A stretch of DNA of 64,000 bases from Pseudomonas sp. PB106 (GTDB lineage Bacteria > Pseudomonadota > Gammaproteobacteria > Pseudomonadales > Pseudomonadaceae): the NCBI RefSeq assembly GCF_009764645.1, contig NZ_RWIM01000078.1:1-64000 (forward strand), read 5' to 3'. Shown here in pieces: positions 45,117 through 53,556 of this stretch. The notes beneath the pieces are model-generated. The model did not search any database. It was not told where the DNA came from and saw only the letters and a list, made by a program, of their open reading frames with translations. Each line of letters starts with the position of its first letter. The first letter of the stretch is position 1. Made by a program: the position numbers and the translations under genes.

Positions 45117-46127
45117 ATGAAAGCTTGGTTATTGAAAGATTTCGGACTCGAAAATCTGCAGTTGGGGGAGGTCGCGACCCCGCAGCCAGAGGCTGGCGAG
45201 TTGCTGGTCAAGGTCGGTGCGGTCTCGCTCAATTTTCGCGACAAGGCAATCGTGGATGGCATTTATGAGCCGCACATGGTGCCCAAACCCCTGATCCCGG
45301 TCAGCGATGCCGCCGGCACGGTTGTCGCGGTCGGTGACGACGTGACGCGTTTCAAGGTGGGTGATCGCGTCAACTCGCATCTTTACTCTCGCTGGCTGGA
45401 TGGCGAAACCGGACCGAACGAACCCGATTACTGCTTCGGTTCGCCGTTGCCCGGCGGCTTGGCCGAATACATGATCATCCATGAAGACAGCGCCGTCGGT
45501 GCCCCCGACAACATGAGCGACGAGGAGGCGGCCACACTGCCTATTGCGGCGCTCACAGCTTGGTATTCGTTGGTGGACTTTGGACAGATCCAGCCAGGGC
45601 AGACCGTATTGGTTCAAGGCACCGGCGGCGTATCGATATTTGCTGTGCAAATTGCGACAGCGCTTGGCGCGAAGGTCATCGCAACGTCAAGCAGCGACCA
45701 GAATCTGCAAACCGTGAAGGGACTGGGAGCGGTGGCGGGCATCAACTACAGAACGACACCGCAATGGGCGGACGAAGTCCTGAAACTGACCGACGGCAAG
45801 GGCGTGGACTTGCTACTTGATGTGGCCGGCGGCAGCGGTATCAATCAATCGGTTGCAGCCACCAAGGCATCGGGGCGTATTGCGCAGATTGGCTTTCTGA
45901 CCGGGCAAACCGTCGAACTGAATCTGATGCCTCTGATTTTCCGTCAGACGACCATTCGCGGGATCGCCGTGGCGCCACGCTCATCATTCGACCGGATGAA
46001 CGCTTTCCTCAACCAACACCAGATCCGTCCTGTGATCGATACGGTCTATCCGTTCGAGAAGGCACGAGAAGCTTACGAACATCTCGCGAGGGGAGCATTG
46101 GGCAAGGTTGTGATCAAGATCGCTTGA
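45117..46127 (+). CDS. Zinc-free MDR alcohol dehydrogenase/quinone oxidoreductase
   Basis: A 336-residue medium-chain oxidoreductase. The N-terminal GroES-like domain begins MKAWLLKDFGLENL, with NFRDKAIVDG. The NAD(P)-binding Rossmann domain holds VQGTGGVSIFAVQIATALGAKVIA. The canonical zinc ligands are absent, so it belongs to the quinone-reductase-like side of the family. GGAGA precedes the ATG. A terminator follows at 46135. Regulated by the divergent LysR, it could detoxify a quinone or aldehyde. Confidence 0.9.
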   Translation: MKAWLLKDFGLENLQLGEVATPQPEAGELLVKVGAVSLNFRDKAIVDGIYEPHMVPKPLIPVSDAAGTVVAVGDDVTRFKVGDRVNSHLYSRWLDGETGPNEPDYCFGSPLPGGLAEYMIIHEDSAVGAPDNMSDEEAATLPIAALTAWYSLVDFGQIQPGQTVLVQGTGGVSIFAVQIATALGAKVIATSSSDQNLQTVKGLGAVAGINYRTTPQWADEVLKLTDGKGVDLLLDVAGGSGINQSVAATKASGRIAQIGFLTGQTVELNLMPLIFRQTTIRGIAVAPRSSFDRMNAFLNQHQIRPVIDTVYPFEKAREAYEHLARGALGKVVIKIA

Positions 46128-46134
46128 TAGCATT

Positions 46135-46158
46135 AAGGCGCCAATTGGCGCCTTTTTT
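46135..46158 (+). terminator. Rho-independent terminator
   Basis: AAGGCGCC-AATT-GGCGCCTT followed by TTTT; a perfect 8-bp stem with 4-nt loop right after the MDR gene. Confidence 0.92.
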
Positions 46159-46223
46159 GCGGATCGCGGCAGATTCGCTGCCAGGGTCTGAGCGGAAGAT
46201 CCGCGGAATCTGATGTCCGCCGA

Positions 46224-46388
46224 TCAGCTCTCAGCCGACTCACCCGACTCCACAACCCCTTGCCCCTCAGCCTCCATCTTCGCCCGCTCAGCCTTACTGA
46301 TGTATTTCGGCTTCTTCGGCGCCAATTTCGCGCTGGCCTTTTTGGCCTTTTCCTTGAACAACTGCTTCAGTTTTTTCTGACGATTCAT
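46224..46388 (-). CDS. DUF2986-family small basic protein
   Basis: A 54-residue protein not found by size-limited gene calling. It starts MNRQKKLKQLFKEKAKK and contains KPKYISKAERAKMEAEG, the pattern of the DUF2986 family, in which a lysine-rich N-terminus is followed by YISKAERAK. The function is unknown; the charge suggests nucleic-acid or ribosome contact. It sits between the terminator at 46135 and the hydrolase gene. Confidence 0.8.
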   Translation of the reverse strand: MNRQKKLKQLFKEKAKKASAKLAPKKPKYISKAERAKMEAEGQGVVESGESAES

Positions 46389-46515
46389 GTGTGTTACTCA
46401 GTAAGCAAAGGTAAAAAATCAACGATCGAAGGGCATAAACGCAGGCGTCCATGGCCGCGCCATCAAAAAGGGGCGAATCCTGACGCATGCATCGGGTTCA
46501 GGCAATGTCATTTGC

Positions 46516-47424
46516 TCACATGGCGATAAAGTCGCGCACGGCTTTGATGGTCGGCGTCGGTGCTTCTTCCATCAGCCAGTGGCCGGCGGCGGGGATGACC
46601 ACTTCGGTGACGTTGTCGGCGGCGTTGCGCATGACGATGGCTTCGTTGTTGCCGAAGGATTTTTCGCCGCCGATGGCCAGCACCGGCATGGTCAGTTTCT
46701 GTTGCAGAACCGGGGCGTTGTCGATGGCGTCCTGACGGATGCTGCGAAATTGCGCGAACGCGGCGTGCATGGCGCCGGGGCGGGCGTAGAGTTTGGCGTA
46801 GTGCTGGCGGGTGCCTTCGTCGACTTTGGCGGGGGTGCCGGCGAATTCGTTCCAGAAGCGGTCGAGGTAGACGCGCTCGCGCCCAGCTACAAGTCGTTCC
46901 ATGTCGGCGCCGCCGAAGTCGAAGTGCCAGAGCATCGGCGAACGGACGATGTCGTTCCACGGCGTGATGCCGGGCACCGGCGCGTCCATCACCACCAGCC
47001 GCTCAGTGAGTTGCGGATACCGCGCGGCGTAGGCGAAGGCGACCATGGTGCCGATGTCGTGACCGATCACCACTGAGTGTTCGATTTTCAGGGCGCTCAA
47101 CACGCCGCGAATGTCCGCCGCTTGAGTCTTCTTGTCGTAACCGCCCTCGGGAATCGACGACAGGCCCATGCCGCGCAAGTCCGGCACTACCACGGTGTGG
47201 TCACGCGCCAGATCCGCCGCCAGCGGCGCCCACATGTCGCCGGTGTCGCCAAAACCATGCAACAACACCACGGCGGGGCCTTTGCCGCCGACGCGCACGT
47301 GCATGGTCGCGCCTTCGACTTTGATGTCCTGGGTCTTGAAGGCCGCGGGGAACGGCGTGACGTCAGCGAGAGCCGGCAGGCTGAGGGCGAGCAAGGTCAG
47401 GGTGGTAAAAAACAGGCGGGTCAT
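46516..47424 (-). CDS. Exported alpha/beta hydrolase, epoxide-hydrolase/dehalogenase-like
   Basis: A 302-residue alpha/beta hydrolase with a signal peptide (1-20, ending LPALA), so it is periplasmic or secreted. The oxyanion HGFGD motif is at 56-60. The nucleophile elbow GHDIG has an aspartate (Asp123), not serine, and the catalytic His is His282 (AAGHWLMEE). Asp nucleophiles are characteristic of epoxide hydrolases and haloalkane dehalogenases. The start at 47424 is at the signal peptide. It is divergent from the cupin gene, and the shared promoter carries the direct repeat at 47532-47565. Confidence 0.88.
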   Translation of the reverse strand: MTRLFFTTLTLLALSLPALADVTPFPAAFKTQDIKVEGATMHVRVGGKGPAVVLLHGFGDTGDMWAPLAADLARDHTVVVPDLRGMGLSSIPEGGYDKKTQAADIRGVLSALKIEHSVVIGHDIGTMVAFAYAARYPQLTERLVVMDAPVPGITPWNDIVRSPMLWHFDFGGADMERLVAGRERVYLDRFWNEFAGTPAKVDEGTRQHYAKLYARPGAMHAAFAQFRSIRQDAIDNAPVLQQKLTMPVLAIGGEKSFGNNEAIVMRNAADNVTEVVIPAAGHWLMEEAPTPTIKAVRDFIAM

Positions 47425-47531
47425 GGGGCGACTCCAGGCGTGTGGGGGATGGAATGAGCGTAGCCGCATCCGCCATTTGCGCCTCTGCAGTGGGTGCGCA
47501 TGAATCGACGTCAGCGCGGTCGATTGGCTGT

Positions 47532-47565
47532 CGGCAAATGCCAAACGAGTGGCGGCAAATGACAA
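47532..47565. promoter_or_regulatory. AraC-type direct-repeat operator, site 1
   Basis: CGGCAAATGCCAA (47532-47544) and CGGCAAATGACAA (47553-47565), start points exactly 21 bp apart. The same arrangement occurs at 51521 and 59992. Confidence 0.7.
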
Positions 47566-47643
47566 TTCTTGTGCCGGTATCCACCGCAGTATGGGCAGAC
47601 GTAATGACCGTTACCTGCCACCGTCTGCCTGAGGAAAACAATA

Positions 47644-48162
47644 ATGCCAATGCCCGTGCCGTTCTTCGATCACAAGGAACTGCTGACCCTCAACACCCAC
47701 GACCTGCCGATCTACAAAGATGCGCTGGCGCCGTACTTTCCCGGCGTCGATGTGCAGCCGCTGTATCTGGACCCGAACCTCGGTATCTGGACGCTGCGCG
47801 TGATCTTTCAGCCCGGCGTGCGCCTGCCATGCCATTACCACACCGGCCCGGTGCACCTGTTCACGATGTCGGGGCGGTGGCACTACGTCGAATACCCGGA
47901 TCAGCCACAGACTGCCGGTAGCTATCTGTACGAGCCGGGCGGTTCGATCCACACGTTCATGGTGCCGCAAGACAATACCGAGCCCACCGACACATTCATG
48001 GTGGTCCACGGCGCCAACATCAACTTCGACCAGGACGGCAACTTTGTCAACGTCATGGACGCGACCGACATCATGCAACTCATCGACCGTCTGGTGAAGG
48101 AGCGCGGCCTCGACCCGGCGCGTTACATCCGCCCTGGCAACGCCGATTACACCGTCGGCTGA
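47644..48162 (+). CDS. Cupin dioxygenase, 2,4'-dihydroxyacetophenone dioxygenase-like
   Basis: A 172-residue cupin. The metal-binding segment HYHTGPVHLFTMSGRWHY gives the first cupin motif (His64, His66, Glu/Asp and His70 type ligands), and GGSIHTFMVP the second. Overall it resembles DAD-type dioxygenases that cleave a C-C bond between the carbonyl and hydroxymethyl carbons of aryl ketones. The substrate here is unknown. It is the first gene of a run with an epimerase and a zinc dehydrogenase, under a direct-repeat operator 79 bp upstream. Confidence 0.8.
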   Translation: MPMPVPFFDHKELLTLNTHDLPIYKDALAPYFPGVDVQPLYLDPNLGIWTLRVIFQPGVRLPCHYHTGPVHLFTMSGRWHYVEYPDQPQTAGSYLYEPGGSIHTFMVPQDNTEPTDTFMVVHGANINFDQDGNFVNVMDATDIMQLIDRLVKERGLDPARYIRPGNADYTVG

Positions 48163-48221
48163 GCACTCGCGGCGGGCGCTGCGGCGGCCGCCCATTCGTC
48201 TGGATTTGTGGAGTGTGCTCA

Positions 48222-49244
48222 ATGAGCCAACCTGTCATGCCAACCGGCAGCGAAGGGCAGACGCCTGACGTGCCGCGTTCGGTTTTCATCACTGGTGCCA
48301 GCGGCTTTATCGGCCAGGCATTGGCGCGTCGCTATCGGGCGCTCGGGGTCGAAGTGCGCGGCATGGACCTGCGCGCGGACGCTGCCAACGGCGTGGTCGC
48401 CGGTGACCTGACCCGCCCGCAGCAATGGGCCGAACATGCTCGCGGCTGCGAGTTGTTCATCAACACCGCAGCGGTGGTGTCCCTCGCGGCGTCGTGGCAG
48501 CAGTACCGCGAGGTCTCGGTTCGCGGCGTGCGCAATTGCCTCGATGTCGCCATCGCCAGCGGCGCCAAACGCTTCGTGCAGTTTTCCTCGATTGCCGCCC
48601 TCGGCTGGGAATACGCCGAGCAGGCCGACGAGCGCAGTGACGTGGTCATCGGTGATCACTATCGCTACGGCGTGGCCAAAGGTGCGAGCGAGCACGTGGT
48701 GTTGGCGGCGCATGCAGCGGGTGAAATTGATTGCACGGTGGTGCGTCCCGGTGACGTGTACGGCCCCGGTTCCCGTGCCTGGCTCAGCGAGCCGCTGAAG
48801 ATGGCCAAGGCCGGCGCGCTGATTCTGCCCAACGGCGGCAAGGGGCGCTGGACCCCGGTATACATCGATGACTTGCTCGACGGCGTGATGCTCGCCGCCG
48901 GTTTGCCTCAGGCGAGCGGGCAGATCTTCCACGTCAGTGCGAGTGAGTCGGTCAGTTGCCGTGAATTCTTCAGCCATCACTGGCGTTGGGCCGGTCGCAG
49001 CGGTGCGCCGCGCAGCCTGCCGCTGGGTCTGGCGGTGACGCTGACCTGGGCGATCTGGCAGATCAATCAACTGCTGCGCCGCAACGACGAAGTCACGCCG
49101 GACACCATGTACATGTTCGCCCGCACCGGCGGCATTTCCATCGACAAGGCCCGCCGTCTGCTGGGTTACGCGCCCAAGGTCAGCCTCGACGAAGGCTTGC
49201 GCCGTTCCGAGGCGTGGCTGCGTGAAGTCGGCCAGTTGAGCTGA
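48222..49244 (+). CDS. NAD-dependent epimerase/3-beta-hydroxysteroid-dehydrogenase-like protein
   Basis: A 340-residue extended SDR. The nucleotide motif TGASGFIG is near residue 24, and the YRYGVAKGASE segment holds the Tyr-x-x-x-Lys pair. It also has VRPGDVYGPG and the C-terminal GYAPKVSLDEGLRRSEAWL. It resembles the 3-beta-HSD/epimerase group that oxidises hydroxyl groups of steroid- or isoprenoid-like molecules. GTGGAG precedes the ATG. Confidence 0.85.
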   Translation: MSQPVMPTGSEGQTPDVPRSVFITGASGFIGQALARRYRALGVEVRGMDLRADAANGVVAGDLTRPQQWAEHARGCELFINTAAVVSLAASWQQYREVSVRGVRNCLDVAIASGAKRFVQFSSIAALGWEYAEQADERSDVVIGDHYRYGVAKGASEHVVLAAHAAGEIDCTVVRPGDVYGPGSRAWLSEPLKMAKAGALILPNGGKGRWTPVYIDDLLDGVMLAAGLPQASGQIFHVSASESVSCREFFSHHWRWAGRSGAPRSLPLGLAVTLTWAIWQINQLLRRNDEVTPDTMYMFARTGGISIDKARRLLGYAPKVSLDEGLRRSEAWLREVGQLS

Positions 49245-49296
49245 TGCCTGCACGCCGCCGAGTCGTCGGCGGTGCAATCTGATAAGGAGAATTCTG

Positions 49297-50376
49297 ATGA
49301 AAGCGGTTGTCATGCGTGACAAGCAATTGCAAGTTGACTCGATCACAGCGCCCACGCCGGGGCAGGGTGAGGTGCTGGTCAAAACCCTCGCTTGTGGCAT
49401 TTGCGGCTCGGATCTGCACATGTTCCATCACTGCGAACATGTCCTGGCCAACTTCAAGCGCGGGCACATTCCGATTGCCTTCGATGATCGCCAGGATGTG
49501 GTGTTCGGCCATGAATACTGTGCCGAGATTCTCGATCACGGGCCGGGCAGCGAGAAGAAACTCAAGGTCGGCACACGCGTCTGTTCGTTGCCGTTCGTGA
49601 TTACCCCGGAGCATTTCCATCACATCGGTTTTTCCAACCGTTATCCGGGTGGTTACGGCGAGCAGATGGTGTTGGCCGAGCAGATGTTGATGCCGGTACC
49701 AGGCGATCTGCCGGCGGACATCGCGGCATTGACCGAGCCGCTGACCGTGGCCGCTCACGCCGTCAATCGTGCGCGTCTGGATGGCAGCGAAGTGCCGGTG
49801 GTGATCGGTTGCGGGCCGATTGGCCTGGCCGTGATCGCGGTGCTGAAATCCCGCGGTATCGGCCCGGTGGTGGCTTCCGACTTCTCCGCCGGGCGTCGCG
49901 CCCTCGCAGAGAAAATGGGCGCCGACGTGGTGGTCAATCCGGCTGAACAGTCGCCGTACCAGTCGTGGCTGCAAGTCGCGGCGCCCGAGGGTTACGACAT
50001 CACCGGGCCGATGGCGCTGTTGGGTTTGGGGCCACAACCCAAGCCGTGCGTGGTGTTCGAGTGCGTGGGCGTGCCGGGACTGATTCAGCAAGTGATCCAG
50101 AACGCTGCGCCGCGCTCAAGACTGATCGTCGTCGGCGTGTGCATGGAGAGCGACCGCATCGAACCCTTGATCGGCATCGGCAAGGAAATGAACGTGCATT
50201 TTTCCTTCGGCTACACCGGGGAAGAGTTCGCCCACACCTTGCACGCGCTCGCTGACGGCAAACTCGACGGCGCGCCGATGATCACCGGTCGCGTCGGACT
50301 GGATCAGGTGGCCGGTGCGTTCGCCGATCTGGCGCAGCCGGATGAGCACGCGAAAATCATCATCACCTACGCGTGA
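49297..50376 (+). CDS. Zinc-binding alcohol dehydrogenase (threonine/sorbitol dehydrogenase-like)
   Basis: A 359-residue MDR dehydrogenase. Catalytic zinc ligands lie in CGICGSDLH (Cys) and GHEYC (His-Glu). The region where other members carry the four structural-zinc cysteines is replaced by a His/Pro-rich loop (VITPEHFHHIGF), so only the catalytic zinc is expected. The Rossmann motif is VIGCGPIGLAVIAVLK. AAGGAG precedes the ATG. It probably oxidises an alcohol made or released by the preceding enzymes. Confidence 0.88.
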   Translation: MKAVVMRDKQLQVDSITAPTPGQGEVLVKTLACGICGSDLHMFHHCEHVLANFKRGHIPIAFDDRQDVVFGHEYCAEILDHGPGSEKKLKVGTRVCSLPFVITPEHFHHIGFSNRYPGGYGEQMVLAEQMLMPVPGDLPADIAALTEPLTVAAHAVNRARLDGSEVPVVIGCGPIGLAVIAVLKSRGIGPVVASDFSAGRRALAEKMGADVVVNPAEQSPYQSWLQVAAPEGYDITGPMALLGLGPQPKPCVVFECVGVPGLIQQVIQNAAPRSRLIVVGVCMESDRIEPLIGIGKEMNVHFSFGYTGEEFAHTLHALADGKLDGAPMITGRVGLDQVAGAFADLAQPDEHAKIIITYA

Positions 50377-50382
50377 AAGCCT

Positions 50383-50412
50383 TTGCGCGCCGGCTTACGG
50401 GTCGGCGCGCAA
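50383..50412. terminator. Bidirectional hairpin between convergent genes
   Basis: TTGCGCGCCG (50383-50392) and CGGCGCGCAA (50403-50412) form a perfect 10-bp stem with 10-nt loop, overlapping the 3' end of the AraC gene. T tract weak. Confidence 0.5.
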
Positions 50413-51408
50413 TTGCGTGCGGCGCACGCGCGGCGGAACGCCGTACCAGCGTTTGCAGGCGCGGTTGAACGAACTCTGTTCGGCATAGCCCAGCAGGCCG
50501 GCAATCTGCGCCATCGGCATGTTCGCTTCCGCCAGGTACAACTCGGCAAGTTCCTGACGTGCGCGCTCGACCATGTCTTCGAACACCAGATCGTTGTCGG
50601 CCAGCCGCCGTTGCAGCGAGCGTTCGCGCATGCCCAGTTGTTCGGCAATCAGCGGCAGGGCGCAGCGTTGCGTCGGCAACAGCCGGCGAATCGACGACTC
50701 GACCTGCTTGCCGATGTCCAGCGGGTTGGCCGCGCCCATGTTGCTGACGTATTCCATCATGGTGTCGTGCAATTGGCTGTTGTGCTGGTCGATCGGTTTG
50801 CTCAGGCAATCAGGCTGCAGCACCAAGGCGTTGTGCGCCTGGCCGAAGTAGGTGCGGGCGCCGAAGAAGCGCTGATAGCGACTCTGTGGCAGCCGCGCTT
50901 CGGTGCGCGACAGCACCGAGTGCGGGCGGAATCCCGGGCCGTAAAGCATCTGCAAGGTTTTGAACATGACCCCCAGGGACGTCTCGATCACCTGGCGCTG
51001 GCGCGGTGGCGGCCGCAGGGTCATTTCATAGATCAGGTAGGGGTGGACCGGGTCGATTTCGGTGTCCAGGTGCACCAGCACGCCGGGGCTGTAGATGTGC
51101 AGGAAACGCACGATCTCCGTCAGCGCTTCGCCGACATTGCGCGCGTTCTGCGCCACCACTGCCAACGGGCCGAGGATATTGATGCTTTGCCGCTCGGCCA
51201 GACGCAGGCCGAAATCAGTGCATTGCAACTGTTCGGCAGTCAGCTCCAGCAAGTTGATCATCGCCCGGTACGGCACCACGGCCGAGCCGTTGTCGAGCGA
51301 CTTGGGATCGATCTGCAGCTGGCGCAGCAGGTCATCGGGATTGCCGCCCAGTTCTCGCACGAGCTGGGGGTAACCGGTCAGGGAAGAGGTTTTGATCAGG
51401 GCAGTCAT
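50395..51408 (-). CDS. AraC-family regulator, candidate controller of the 46.5-61.7 kb locus
   Basis: A 337-residue regulator: an arabinose_bd-type N-terminal sensor (about 20-210; ELGGNPDDLLRQLQIDP, QSINILGPLAVVAQNARNVGEAL) and a C-terminal double HTH (about 235-330, with AEQLGMRERSLQRRL and LLGYAEQSSFNRACKRWYG). It lies centrally between the dehydrogenase and the DUF1302 gene and is divergent from the latter. A copy of the shared direct repeat lies in its promoter. Binding to that repeat is inferred, not shown. Confidence 0.88.
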   Translation of the reverse strand: MTALIKTSSLTGYPQLVRELGGNPDDLLRQLQIDPKSLDNGSAVVPYRAMINLLELTAEQLQCTDFGLRLAERQSINILGPLAVVAQNARNVGEALTEIVRFLHIYSPGVLVHLDTEIDPVHPYLIYEMTLRPPPRQRQVIETSLGVMFKTLQMLYGPGFRPHSVLSRTEARLPQSRYQRFFGARTYFGQAHNALVLQPDCLSKPIDQHNSQLHDTMMEYVSNMGAANPLDIGKQVESSIRRLLPTQRCALPLIAEQLGMRERSLQRRLADNDLVFEDMVERARQELAELYLAEANMPMAQIAGLLGYAEQSSFNRACKRWYGVPPRVRRTQLRADP

Positions 51409-51520
51409 GGTCGGCTTTTAGGCTCTTGTGTCATGAAACAGGCGATGCCCGACCTCTGCGGGCGGGCAGCGCCATCGTCTCTGCATTTGTGATGGACGAA
51501 CAGTTTAATTCGTTGGCTGA

Positions 51521-51554
51521 CGGCTAATGACAAAAGTCTGACATGAACGGACAA
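51521..51554. promoter_or_regulatory. AraC-type direct-repeat operator, site 2 (degenerate)
   Basis: CGGCTAATGACAA (51521-51533) and, 21 bp later, CATGAACGGACAA (51542-51554). The first half-site has one mismatch to site 1, the second keeps the GACAA end. It lies between the AraC gene and DUF1302. Confidence 0.5.
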
Positions 51555-51658
51555 ATGATTCTGCACGCCCTCTCTGCATGCTTGCGCACACAAACAAGAA
51601 CGCTCAGCCATGGGGTCAAGTCCGGCCCCGCACGGTAAGGGCGATGGCGGAGACCTGC

Positions 51659-53533
51659 ATGCACAATAAAAACAGCAACGTTCGTACCTGGATGAAACCG
51701 TTGGCCGTGGCCATTTCCTGCGTGTCGGCCGGGGCCGTGCAGGCCCTGCCGTTCCAGTTGGAAAACGGCTGGGAAGGGGAGTGGAACACCACGCTGTCGG
51801 TCGGTTCGCAATGGCGTGCGGAGAATCAGGACAAAGCGCTGTACAGCGGCGCCAACGGTGCACTGCTCGGCAAATCCGGCGGCACGGGCGGCTCGGTTGA
51901 CGCTGGCAACCTCAACTATGACAAGGGCGACCGCGTCTCCACCATCGCCAAATTCGTCACCGATCTGTCGCTGCGCAATGGCGACATGGGCGGTCTGGTG
52001 CGGGTCAAAGGCTGGTATGACGAAGCGCTCAAGGACGAAGACGTCAATTTCGGCAGCGCCGGCAATGGCTATCGCAAGAAACCGCTCAACGATGACGGTT
52101 ACGCCGACCTGCAGAAATTCAGCGGCGTTTACCTGCTCGATGCCTACGCCTACAACACCTATTACTTCGACGACACGCCGGTGCAGGTGCGCCTTGGCCG
52201 GCAAGTGGTCAACTGGGGCGAAAGCGCTTATATCCAGGGCATCAACCAGATCAACCCGCTCGACGTCCCGGCCTTGCGCCGCCCCGGCACGGAGCTCAAG
52301 GAAGCGCTGATTCCGGTGTGGATGGGCTACGTCAACATTGGTCTGCCCGCCGGGATTTCCATGGAGGCGTTCTACCAGCTCAAGTACGAAAGCACGGCTA
52401 TCGAAGGCTGCGGCCACTATTGGTCGGTGACCGAAAGTGCCATTGGCCAGGACTTCGGCGATTGCCAGGTGGGCACCTTACTCGGTGGCACCAATCCTTC
52501 ATCGCCCACCAAGATTGCCGCTGGCGCGTACTTGCCGGAAGTGAAGGGCAAAGACCCGCGCGACAGCGGTCAGTGGGGCGTGGCGTTCCGTTTCCCGCTC
52601 GATGCCCTCGACGGCGAGTTGGGCGTGTATTACATGAACTACCACTCGCGCACGCCTTATCTGGGCATGCGCAGCACCGGTTCGGCCGCGCTGACGGCGT
52701 TTCCCAACGCTGGCACACCCGGTGCTATCGCGCGCAACGCGCAAGGTCAGTTCGTCGGGCCTAGCTGGGAATACCCGGAAGACATTCGCCTGTACGGGCT
52801 GAGTTTCACCACCACGCTGGGCGGCTGGTCGATCGGTTCGGAACTCAGCTATTCGCCCAATCAACCGGCACAAATCAACGGTGCCGATTTGCTCAACGGC
52901 GCTTTGACCGGGGTCGGCCCGGCAGGCGAATTGCTGCAAGCGGTGAAGGTGCAAAGTGCGCCGTTCACCGCCGGTTGGGACCGGTACGAGAAAACCCAGT
53001 TTCAAGTCAACGGCGTCAACGTGTTCCCCAACGTGCTCAAGGCGGACAACCTGACGGTGGTCGCCGAAGCCGGGTTCCAGTGGAACAACATTGCGCAGGG
53101 TGACGAAGACCGCCGCTACGGTCGCGGTTTCATCTACGGCATGGGCTCGTCGCCGACCATTCCCGGGGGGGGCAACACCTGCACCACGACCATCGCCAGC
53201 CTGAACAACTCAAGCCCCGCCGGGTGCAAGAACCAAGGCTATGTCACCGATTTTGCCTGGGGTTATCGCCTGCGCGGCCAGCTCGATTACAACAACTTCC
53301 TCGGCACCAGCATCACCGCGTCGCCTTACGCGTTCCTCGGCCAGGACGTCGATGGCGTGTCGATGGATGGCCAGTTCAACGAGGGGCGGATTACCACGGC
53401 GGTGGGCATCACCTTCGATTACAACAAGCAGCAAAAACTCGATTTCAGCTACGTCAGTTTCGACAACAGCGCCGAATACGACCCCCTGCATGACCGCGAT
53501 TTCTACGCGGTCAATTACAGCTACAGCTTCTGA
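51659..53533 (+). CDS. DUF1302 outer-membrane beta-barrel protein
   Basis: A 624-residue exported protein with a signal peptide (ending AVQALP at about 36) and a beta-strand pattern of alternating aromatic and polar residues to the C-terminus. It ends NYSYSF with terminal Phe, the signal for outer-membrane assembly. Segments GEWNTTLSVGSQWRAENQD near the start and QVRLGRQVVNWGES match DUF1302. Homologues sit in catabolic clusters for hydrophobic compounds with DUF1329 and RND genes. The start at 51659 follows GGAG; ATGs upstream lack a site. Confidence 0.85.
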   Translation: MHNKNSNVRTWMKPLAVAISCVSAGAVQALPFQLENGWEGEWNTTLSVGSQWRAENQDKALYSGANGALLGKSGGTGGSVDAGNLNYDKGDRVSTIAKFVTDLSLRNGDMGGLVRVKGWYDEALKDEDVNFGSAGNGYRKKPLNDDGYADLQKFSGVYLLDAYAYNTYYFDDTPVQVRLGRQVVNWGESAYIQGINQINPLDVPALRRPGTELKEALIPVWMGYVNIGLPAGISMEAFYQLKYESTAIEGCGHYWSVTESAIGQDFGDCQVGTLLGGTNPSSPTKIAAGAYLPEVKGKDPRDSGQWGVAFRFPLDALDGELGVYYMNYHSRTPYLGMRSTGSAALTAFPNAGTPGAIARNAQGQFVGPSWEYPEDIRLYGLSFTTTLGGWSIGSELSYSPNQPAQINGADLLNGALTGVGPAGELLQAVKVQSAPFTAGWDRYEKTQFQVNGVNVFPNVLKADNLTVVAEAGFQWNNIAQGDEDRRYGRGFIYGMGSSPTIPGGGNTCTTTIASLNNSSPAGCKNQGYVTDFAWGYRLRGQLDYNNFLGTSITASPYAFLGQDVDGVSMDGQFNEGRITTAVGITFDYNKQQKLDFSYVSFDNSAEYDPLHDRDFYAVNYSYSF

Positions 53534-53556
53534 CAGAACAATAAGAGGTAAGTCTG

